Assembly (NCBI GenBank): GCA_030263275.1
Contig: SZOR01000069.1
Span: forward strand, 1 to 21,531
From: DSNY01 sp016861185
Lineage (GTDB): Bacteria > Pseudomonadota > Gammaproteobacteria > Burkholderiales > Burkholderiaceae_F
Reading direction: 5' to 3'
Length of the DNA stretch: 21,531 nt
Below the pieces are notes generated by a model. It saw only the letters and a program-made list of their open reading frames with translations, was not told the origin of the DNA and ran no database searches. The translations under genes and the position numbers were made by a program. This document shows positions 15,316 to 21,531 of this stretch, piece after piece; positions within the stretch are counted from its first letter, which is position 1, and each line of letters opens with the position of its first letter.

Positions 15316-16839
15316 ATGTCCGGCAGTCGGTACCTGAGCATCGATGTCGCGGGCGGCGGGCCGACCGGGCTCGCTTTCGCGCTCGCTCTGTGCGCGTACC
15401 GCGTGCCGGCGCGCATCCGCATCTTCGATCCGCGCTGGCGCACCGAGGGCGGCCGCGTCGAGTGGCGCGACCTCGCGCACGGCAACCGCAGGCGCCGGCA
15501 GATCGTGACGATCCAGAGCAACGTGTGGAGCGCGCTGCCGCCGGCGCTCCAGCGCGCGCTGTTCGACCGGCACGATTACTCGGAGGTGTGGCCGCTCGGT
15601 TCGGATTCGCCCGGACATCACGGTCCGCCGCGCAACCTGCCGATCCGCGACATCGAGGACCGCCTGCTCGATCTGGCGCGCGGCACGCCGGGCATCGAAC
15701 TCGTGCCGCAGCGTTACGACCTGACGCGCACGGATCTTCCGGAGCTGTTGGCGATCTGCGAGGGCGCGCATTCGCCGACGCGCGAGCACTTCATCCCGCA
15801 GTTCGGGCGGCCGCACGCCGACCTGTACTGCGTCGACGGCCGGCCGCTCGAGGAGACGATCCTCGGCATGCAGGTCGACACTGCCGCGAGCGCCGGCGAG
15901 GCCGTGCTGCTCACGGCTGCGCAGAACCGCTATCTGCTCAACACGCATCGCGGCGGCGGCTTCCTGAACATGCGGCTCGCGCGCGTCGAGGCGGCGGAAC
16001 TGCCGGGCCTCGGACGCACACCCGACGAAGCGCTGCCCCTGGATACCGTGCGCGCATCGACGCTGTGGCCGGCGATCAGCGAAGGGTTGAAGCTGTACGG
16101 CATCGACGAGCGAAGCCTCGTGTGCGTGCGCGCGTTCCGCTGTTCGCTCGTGCACCGGCCGCGTTTCGTCGCGGAGGTCGCGCGCGGGACCTGGGGCTGC
16201 CTGCTCGGCGACGCGGCCAACGCGCTGCACTTCTGGCCCGGGCGCGGGCTGAACACGGCGCTGAAGTCCGCGCTTTCGCTCGCGCGCTGCCTCGCGCGCC
16301 GGCACAGCGACCGGCTGCGCGCGGCCGATCTGGTCGAGCACGAAGGCGTGATGCAGATGCTGCAGGCGAGGGAAGTGGGCAACCGTTCGTGGCAGACGAT
16401 GCTGATGCGCGACGCCGACGGCGCGCCGGCGCCGATCGACGTGCGGATCCGGCGCGGACTGCAGGGTCCCTGCGATCGGACGGCGCTGACGCACGAGCTG
16501 CTGGCGCGCCTGCGGCGCATGCGCATGCGGCTCGCGCACCGCGCCGGCGCGCTGCCCGACGATCGCCTGCTCGCCGCGCGACTCGCCGCGCTGGACGACC
16601 GGACGCTGAAGGTGCTGGTCGAGACGGGGCCCTGGATCAGCGCCGAGGTCGGCGGTCCCGAAGTCGACGTGGCGGCGCTGCTGCCGCTGCCGGCGGAGCG
16701 GCGCGCAGCAGGAAGTCCTCTCCCACATCAGTGGGAGAGGGTCCGGGTGAGGGCCATCTCGCGAACGCCTGCACGAGCGCCGGCCGTTCAGTCCAATGCG
16801 CTCGGCAACCGTTCGATCCGATCCCACGCGAGCGCGTAG
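15316..16839 (+). CDS. FAD-dependent monooxygenase-like oxidoreductase
   Basis: From the ATG at 15316 (a TTG lies in frame at 15301) the protein has 507 residues. It opens with the FAD-binding strand-loop-helix VAGGGPTGLAFALAL (11-25; G13, G15, G18), has the second dinucleotide acid in RIFDPRW, and carries the second FAD motif GCLLGDAANALHFWPGRGLN (about 294-313; G298-D299). This is the p-hydroxybenzoate-hydroxylase fold group. The substrate is unknown. A flavoprotein of this broad class (LodB) is needed to mature LodA-type quinone oxidases, and a LodA-like gene starts 1.4 kb downstream, so a LodB-like role is possible but unproven. From about residue 468 the frame runs through a hairpin repeat and then overlaps the convergent ATPase gene by 52 bases. 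The native C-terminus was therefore probably shorter. Confidence 0.82.
   Translation: MSGSRYLSIDVAGGGPTGLAFALALCAYRVPARIRIFDPRWRTEGGRVEWRDLAHGNRRRRQIVTIQSNVWSALPPALQRALFDRHDYSEVWPLGSDSPGHHGPPRNLPIRDIEDRLLDLARGTPGIELVPQRYDLTRTDLPELLAICEGAHSPTREHFIPQFGRPHADLYCVDGRPLEETILGMQVDTAASAGEAVLLTAAQNRYLLNTHRGGGFLNMRLARVEAAELPGLGRTPDEALPLDTVRASTLWPAISEGLKLYGIDERSLVCVRAFRCSLVHRPRFVAEVARGTWGCLLGDAANALHFWPGRGLNTALKSALSLARCLARRHSDRLRAADLVEHEGVMQMLQAREVGNRSWQTMLMRDADGAPAPIDVRIRRGLQGPCDRTALTHELLARLRRMRMRLAHRAGALPDDRLLAARLAALDDRTLKVLVETGPWISAEVGGPEVDVAALLPLPAERRAAGSPLPHQWERVRVRAISRTPARAPAVQSNALGNRSIRSHASA
16717..16753 (+). repeat. Hairpin repeat, copy 2 (inside the 3' end of the flavoprotein frame)
   Basis: CCTCTCCCAC, loop ATCA, GTGGGAGAGG is a perfect 10-base stem, followed by GTCCGGGTGAGGG. 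It shares loop, stem core and trailing GGGTGAGGG with 4909-4949, in the same orientation. It is translated as SPLPHQWERVRVR in the flavoprotein frame, which suggests that an intergenic repeat was captured when the original stop was lost, or that the gene end is mis-set. Confidence 0.75.
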
Positions 16840-17966
16840 GCGCCGAAGCGTGGGCCGCTATCGGCGCCGCCCCAGATCACGATCGGACGATGCGTGGCAC
16901 CCGGGCCGACCGCGGCACGCCACGCCGCGAGATCGCGTGTCCAGTCCGCGGCGAACGTGGCGCCAGACTTGATCTCGATGCCGAGCAAACGCGCGCCGTC
17001 GTCGAGCACGAGGTCCACTTCGCGGCCGTTGGAGTCGCGCCAGAAGTGAATCGGCCGCAGGTTGCCGTGGTTGTAGCGGTGCTTGACGATCTCGCCGACG
17101 ACGAAGTTCTCGAACAAGGCGCCGCGCAGCGGGTGCACGGCCATCAGCGACTGGTCGTGGATGCCGAGCAGCCAGGCCGCGAGGCCGGTGTCGACGAAGT
17201 ACAGCTTCGGCGTCTTTACGAGCCGCTTGCCGAAGTTGCGGAAGTACGGCTGCACGCGAAAGACGACATGGCTCACCTCCAGTACGTTGAGCCAGCTCGC
17301 CGCGGTCGGATGGGTGATGCCGCAATCGGCGGCCAGGCTCGCAAGATTGACCAGTTGACCGATGCGTGCGGCGGCGAGCTGCACGAAACGCTGAAACGTG
17401 CCGAGTTGCTGCACGTTCACGATCTGGCGCACGTCGCGCTCGATGTATGTCGCCGTGTAGCTGGCGTAGAAATCGCGCGGATCGGCGCCGCGTGCGATCA
17501 GACCGGGATAGCAACCGCGCCACAAGGTCACGTCCAGCGGCGCCGCATGGCCCGTCCGCGCCGCTTCAGCATGGGTGAGCGGAAGCAGCCGCGCGACGCC
17601 GGCGCGGCCGGCCAGGCTCTGGGAGACCGATTGCAGCAGCGCGAAGTTGCCGGAACCCGTGAGCACGTAGCGCACGCCCCGGTGCGCGGTATCGATAAGT
17701 TCCTGCAGGTACGACAGCAGCTCCGGCGCGCGCTGCACCTCGTCGAGCAGGGCACCGCGCGGATAGCGGCCGAGGAAGGTGCGCGGATCGTCGGCCGCGG
17801 CGGCGCGCACGTCGGGGCTTTCCAGCGTCGCGTACGGCAGGTCGGCGAACAGGCGCCGCGCGAGCGTGGTCTTGCCCGACTGGCGCGGGCCGGTCAGCAC
17901 CAGGGCCGGAAAGGAGGCCGCCAGCCGCCGCAGGTGAGGGGCGATGTCGCGTTCGATGAACTTCAT
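16788..17966 (-). CDS. AAA-family ATP-binding protein (AAA_14/DUF4143)
   Basis: From the ATG at 17966 on the reverse strand the protein has 392 residues; an in-frame TTG at 17990 is less likely. It has IERDIAPHLRRL at the start, Walker A GPRQSGKT (26-33), Walker B-like GALLDEVQRAPELL (71-84; D75-E76), sensor-like YVLTGSGNFALLQ, the LAGRAGVARLLPLTHAE segment typical of this family, and a C-terminal DUF4143 region ending in REVDLVL...GIEIKSG, a PD-(D/E)XK-like pattern that may be structural. Members are widespread, mobile-looking single genes of unclear role. It overlaps the 3' end of the convergent flavoprotein by 52 bases and is divergent from the LodA-like gene. A perfect inverted repeat lies directly upstream of the start and may serve autoregulation. 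Confidence 0.9.
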   Translation of the reverse strand: MKFIERDIAPHLRRLAASFPALVLTGPRQSGKTTLARRLFADLPYATLESPDVRAAAADDPRTFLGRYPRGALLDEVQRAPELLSYLQELIDTAHRGVRYVLTGSGNFALLQSVSQSLAGRAGVARLLPLTHAEAARTGHAAPLDVTLWRGCYPGLIARGADPRDFYASYTATYIERDVRQIVNVQQLGTFQRFVQLAAARIGQLVNLASLAADCGITHPTAASWLNVLEVSHVVFRVQPYFRNFGKRLVKTPKLYFVDTGLAAWLLGIHDQSLMAVHPLRGALFENFVVGEIVKHRYNHGNLRPIHFWRDSNGREVDLVLDDGARLLGIEIKSGATFAADWTRDLAAWRAAVGPGATHRPIVIWGGADSGPRFGAYALAWDRIERLPSALD

Positions 17967-17970
17967 GATG

Positions 17971-17991
17971 ATTGAAAGTCGGATTTTCAAT
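17971..17991. promoter_or_regulatory. Perfect inverted repeat upstream of the DUF4143 ATPase start
   Basis: ATTGAAA-GTCGGAT-TTTCAAT (7-base arms, 7-base spacer) ends five bases before the ATPase ATG. It is AT-rich in otherwise very GC-rich DNA, so it stands out. The position fits an operator or part of a start-proximal promoter; an RNA hairpin masking the start is an alternative. Confidence 0.45.
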
Positions 17992-18209
17992 CAGCATAGC
18001 CGTCGGCCCGCACCGCCGCCAGCCGGCACCGCTGCCGCTTCGACGCTCGAGCGGCTGCGCGCGATGACCGCGCGCGCCGGTTGGCGCCCGGCGTGAATCT
18101 TCGCGCCCGCGCGCTCCGATATTCGCCGAACGCGCGGCAAGCGCGGTGCTGCAATGTCCGCCCGGCTCGCACCGTGCCTCTCCGGCGCGAGCGTCCGCGA
18201 GGAGGACAC

Positions 18210-21200
18210 ATGGCCATCACGAGCGTCAAGATCCACCCGGCGATCGGCATCGCGCGCGTCGGCAACAGCCCCAACGAGTTCTTCATCGGCCCCGAGATCC
18301 CGGGCAAGTACGACGCGCCGCCCGGCGGCTACAAGGATGCGCAATGCCGCGTGAAGCGGCAGGCGGCGCGCTTCCGGGTGTTCGGCTACGACCAGAACGG
18401 CGCGCTGGTGCAGGAACTGACGGCCGCCGACGCCGAGATCGAGTGGACCGTGCACCTCGTGAACAAGAAGGCGGCGACGGGCCGCAACGCCAACGTGCCC
18501 GCGGCGGACGTGACGATCGATCCGGGCGCGCGCACGATCAAGGGGCCGAACAAGGTTGCGGCGTTCGACAACGGCAAGTTCAAGCTGCCGAATCAGTCCG
18601 CGGTGACGGTGCCGCTCGGCGAGATCCGCACCGACGTCGATGCGCGGCTGCTCGTGCTCGGCGGCTTCGGCAAGGCGGCGTCGCCGACCAACACGCCGAT
18701 CGGCAGCTTCCTCGACAACAACAACTGGTACGACGACGTCTCCGACGGCCCGGTCACGGCGAAGGTCAAGCTCAACGGCACCAACACGACGCTGACCGCC
18801 ACCGGCGCATGGATCGTCGTCGCGCCGCCGAAGTTCGCGCCGCAGATCGACAGCGTGATCACGCTGTACGACACGCTGCTGCAGTTCGCGATCGACCGCG
18901 GCTTCCTGACGACGCCCTCGCCGGTGTCCTACGTCAAGCACATCTATCCGATCCTGCAGCGCGCGTTCGACGCGCAGTGGGTCAGCGCATCGGCGGCCGG
19001 GCATCACTCCTTCGCGCACCCGATCACGAACCAGGGAACGATCGACTTCATCTTCGGCAAGCTCAAGGGCGCGGGCGGCAACATGCCGCAACTGAACAGC
19101 GGCGGCGGAACCGCGGGCGATCTGACGCCGACGCAGTTCGCGCTGATGCAGGCGTGGAAGAACGGCAACTACCAGAACGACTGGCCGCCGCCTGCGCTCG
19201 GCAACACCGTGACGCCCGACGGGCTGGACCGCGCCGCGCTCGAAGCCTCGGTCGGCGCGGCGTTTTTCCCGGGCATCGAGGCCGGCGGTTTCCCCGCGAA
19301 CCAGGCGAAGTTCCGCGATCCGAACAACTACTCGGCGCCATTCCGGCTCGATCACGCGCTCGTGTCGGCGGGCGACATCACCGCGCGCATGGCGCTGCCT
19401 TGGCAGGCCGACTTCAAGGCCTGCGGCACCAACTGGTGGCCGGTGCCGCGCCCCAACGAGGTGATCGTTCCCGCGAGCGGCGGCTACGAGTCGTGGGACC
19501 GCGGGGTCGGCAACATGGAGGCGATGGCCGCGCAATGGCACACGCTCGGCTTCGTGGTGAAGCAGGGCGCGCAGTACGTCGAAGCCGAGAGGTGCGGCCA
19601 GACCGCGATCACGCTGGTCACGCCGGTGCTCGATTTCGGCGACGTGCCGCAGAAGCCGCTCGGCGCGGTCAACACGCTGGCGCTCGCGGCGACCTTCGAG
19701 GTGTCGTCCACCGGCGGACCGGTGACGCTGCAGTTCCAGGGGAATCCGACCGACGCGTCGTTCAGCAACGTCTCGCCGCCGCAGACCGTCGGCCCCACGA
19801 GCGGCAACGACATCGCGGTAGTGCGGCTGTGGGTCAAGTACTCGACCGGCAACGTCAACGACGTCGACACGGCCACGGTGACCGTCGTGGAGCCCGCGAG
19901 CGGACAGACGTGGACGATCGCGCTGTCGGCGCGAACGGTCGCGCGCCAGACGGCCGCCGTCGCGCTGGTGCTCGACCGGTCCGGCTCGATGACCGAAGAC
20001 CGCGGCGACGGCACCAGCAAGATCGCGAGCCTGCGCGAAGCGGCGGAGATCTTCGTCCAGCTCATGCAGCAAGGCGACGGCGTATCGATCACGCGCTACA
20101 ACCAGGACGCACAACTGCTGCGGCCGGTGACCGTGCTCGGCGATCCGACCGATCCGTTCGACGCCGCGCGCGGCGACATCCTCGGCGTGCTGGGCGGGCC
20201 GGATCTGAATCCCGCGGGCGCGACCTCGATCGGTGACGGCATCTTCGAGGGCCGGCAGGCGTTGAACAACGCCGGCGCGGGGTTCACCAACAAGGCGATG
20301 GTCGTGCTGACCGACGGCAAGGAGAACCGCGACCGCTTCATCGCCGATGTCGCCGCGCTGATCAACCACCAGACCTTTTCGATCGGGCTGGGGACGGCCG
20401 CGAACACCAGCGCCGCCGCGCTGCAGACGATCTCCGGCAACAGCGGCGGCTACCTGCTGATCACCGGCGCGATCGACACCAACAACCGCTTCCTGCTGTC
20501 GAAGTACTTCGTGCAGATCCTCGCGGGCATCAGCAACGCGGAGATCGTGCTCGACCCCGACGGCCTGCTGCTGCCGGGCATGCCGCAGATGATCCCGGTG
20601 CAGGTGACCGAGCAGGACGCGGTGCTCGAGGTCGTGCTGCTGACACCCGCGCCGAAGGCGGTGACCTTCCTGCTGCGCACGCCGACCGGCCAGCTCATCG
20701 CGCCGGGCTCGACGGCGCAGTTCGGCGGCATCCAGTTCGTCGCCGGCCGCGGCGTCGCCTACTACCGCGTCGCGCTGCCGACCGAGCTGACGCCGCAGCG
20801 CTTCGATCACGCCGGCACGTGGCAGGTCGTGCTGCTGTTCGGCAAGCGCGGCGGGCCTTCGATCGGCGAGCGCGCGGCGCTGGCGCAGACGCACGTCACG
20901 ACCGGCGCGGCCGCGCGCGGCCTGCCATTCAGCGTCAGCGTGCACGCGTACTCGAACATCTCGCTGCGCACGACCGTCAACCAGGCGAGCCTCGCGCCCG
21001 GCGCGGAAGTGACGATCACCGCGGCGGCGCTCGAAAGCGGCATTCCGCTAGAGCGCGGCGTGACCGCATGGGCCGAAGTCACCGCGCCCGATCGGACGAC
21101 GCAGCGCATCGCGCTGCGCGCGGGCGGCGGCACCGCGCGCGGCGCGTTCCGCGCCGATCAGGTCGGCGTCTACAAGGTGCGCGTGCGCGCGGCCGGCAGC

Positions 21201-21531
21201 TCTTCGCGCGGCAATGCGTTCCAGCGCGAGCGCACGCATACGGCGATGACGGTGGTCGGCGGCGGCGCGCCGGGGCTCGGCGATCCGCCGGGGCGCAGCC
21301 CGGCCGACAAGCTGTGCGAGCTGCTCGCGTGCCTGCTCGGCCCGGGGCGCGTCGTCTCGGCGGAGCTGGAACGCACGCTGCGCCGGCACGGCGTCAATCT
21401 CGCCGCCCTGCGCAAGTGCCTCGCGCATACGTGCAAGCGCCGCGACGACGGCGAAACCGATGCACCGGCCGCCGCGAGTCCGCAGGTGAGCGCCGAGCTG
21501 ATCGCGCAGCGCCCCGACCACCAGCGAGTTG
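18210..21531 (+). CDS. LodA-like quinone amino-acid oxidase fused to a von Willebrand A domain (3' end outside window)
   Basis: The ATG at 18210 follows AGGAGG at 18200-18205, and the frame is open for 1107 codons to the window edge. Residues 1-480 are LodA/GoxA-like, beginning with the hallmark KIHPAIGIARVGNSPNEFF (7-25) and including FFPGIEAGG (351-359) and PWQADFKACGTNWWPVPRP (397-415). In LodA an Asp four residues before the Cys helps form cysteine tryptophylquinone from Cys516 and Trp581. D401-x3-C405 has that spacing, and W443 in AAQWHTLGFVV is the best candidate Trp. A beta-rich linker (about 480-580) leads to a VWA domain (about 583-770) with a complete metal site: D589-R-S-G-S593, T672 and D702 in VVLTDGKEN. 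Further beta-sandwich-like repeats follow to about 1010, then a Cys-containing helical tail. There is no signal peptide. The oxidase part is shorter than typical LodA (about 700 residues). Confidence 0.83.
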   Translation, partial: MAITSVKIHPAIGIARVGNSPNEFFIGPEIPGKYDAPPGGYKDAQCRVKRQAARFRVFGYDQNGALVQELTAADAEIEWTVHLVNKKAATGRNANVPAADVTIDPGARTIKGPNKVAAFDNGKFKLPNQSAVTVPLGEIRTDVDARLLVLGGFGKAASPTNTPIGSFLDNNNWYDDVSDGPVTAKVKLNGTNTTLTATGAWIVVAPPKFAPQIDSVITLYDTLLQFAIDRGFLTTPSPVSYVKHIYPILQRAFDAQWVSASAAGHHSFAHPITNQGTIDFIFGKLKGAGGNMPQLNSGGGTAGDLTPTQFALMQAWKNGNYQNDWPPPALGNTVTPDGLDRAALEASVGAAFFPGIEAGGFPANQAKFRDPNNYSAPFRLDHALVSAGDITARMALPWQADFKACGTNWWPVPRPNEVIVPASGGYESWDRGVGNMEAMAAQWHTLGFVVKQGAQYVEAERCGQTAITLVTPVLDFGDVPQKPLGAVNTLALAATFEVSSTGGPVTLQFQGNPTDASFSNVSPPQTVGPTSGNDIAVVRLWVKYSTGNVNDVDTATVTVVEPASGQTWTIALSARTVARQTAAVALVLDRSGSMTEDRGDGTSKIASLREAAEIFVQLMQQGDGVSITRYNQDAQLLRPVTVLGDPTDPFDAARGDILGVLGGPDLNPAGATSIGDGIFEGRQALNNAGAGFTNKAMVVLTDGKENRDRFIADVAALINHQTFSIGLGTAANTSAAALQTISGNSGGYLLITGAIDTNNRFLLSKYFVQILAGISNAEIVLDPDGLLLPGMPQMIPVQVTEQDAVLEVVLLTPAPKAVTFLLRTPTGQLIAPGSTAQFGGIQFVAGRGVAYYRVALPTELTPQRFDHAGTWQVVLLFGKRGGPSIGERAALAQTHVTTGAAARGLPFSVSVHAYSNISLRTTVNQASLAPGAEVTITAAALESGIPLERGVTAWAEVTAPDRTTQRIALRAGGGTARGAFRADQVGVYKVRVRAAGSSSRGNAFQRERTHTAMTVVGGGAPGLGDPPGRSPADKLCELLACLLGPGRVVSAELERTLRRHGVNLAALRKCLAHTCKRRDDGETDAPAAASPQVSAELIAQRPDHQRV

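Noticed and set aside
15123..17975. 950-residue plus-strand frame
   Set aside because: Out of frame with the flavoprotein (15316) and antisense to the ATPase (16788-17966); Arg-rich, no domain.
19248..19250. Ser347 (in LEASVG) taken at first as a lost quinone cysteine of the LodA-like protein
   Set aside because: In LodA an Asp lies four residues before the quinone Cys (512/516). D401-FKA-C405 fits that spacing, so the cysteine appears to be present.
17991..20945. 984-residue reverse-strand frame opposite the LodA-like gene
   Set aside because: Arg/His-rich antisense shadow. The plus-strand frame from 18210 has a strong ribosome site and recognisable LodA and VWA motifs.

Overview
The window is very GC-rich DNA (a hand-counted line at 1201 is 44 of 60 G+C) with bacterial gene density, short intergenic gaps and GTG starts. 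Gene families plus two copies of a short 'gggagagg...gggtgaggg' hairpin repeat suggest a high-GC proteobacterium, perhaps Xanthomonadales- or Burkholderiales-like. That placement is a guess from the sequence style; no rRNA or marker gene is present.

Left part (1-6931), native-looking composition: the 5' end of an ATP-dependent DNA ligase gene on the minus strand; a large MalT/LuxR-type ATP-dependent transcription activator; an NmrA-like NAD(P)-binding protein; a two-gene MntA-HepT toxin-antitoxin module; a GNAT acetyltransferase on the minus strand; and an MFS exporter with a terminator-like hairpin after its stop codon.

Middle part (about 6932-15315), an accessory island with visibly lower GC (34 of 60 in the line at 11881) and different codon use. 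It opens with gene-poor DNA carrying two diverged direct repeats around a small membrane-anchored or secreted protein. The core follows: a 715-residue protein with two GHKL ATPase modules and a histidine-kinase-like H-box, translationally coupled to a protein with a receiver-like domain and an unknown C-terminal half. These converge with zero gap on a Dcm-type cytosine-C5 methyltransferase. A Vsr endonuclease and a Mrr/PD-(D/E)XK restriction endonuclease are divergent from the methyltransferase. I read this as a DNA modification/restriction defence island wired to a two-component-like ATPase/receiver pair. This is the most interesting system in the window.

Right part (15316-21531), high GC again: a FAD-dependent monooxygenase-like protein whose 3' end runs through a copy of the hairpin repeat; a convergent AAA/DUF4143 ATPase with a perfect inverted repeat just upstream of its start; and a long gene, open at the window edge, that begins as a LodA-like (cysteine tryptophylquinone) amino-acid oxidase and continues into a von Willebrand factor A domain. 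The flavoprotein may be a LodB-like maturation partner for it, but that is an inference from proximity and family only.
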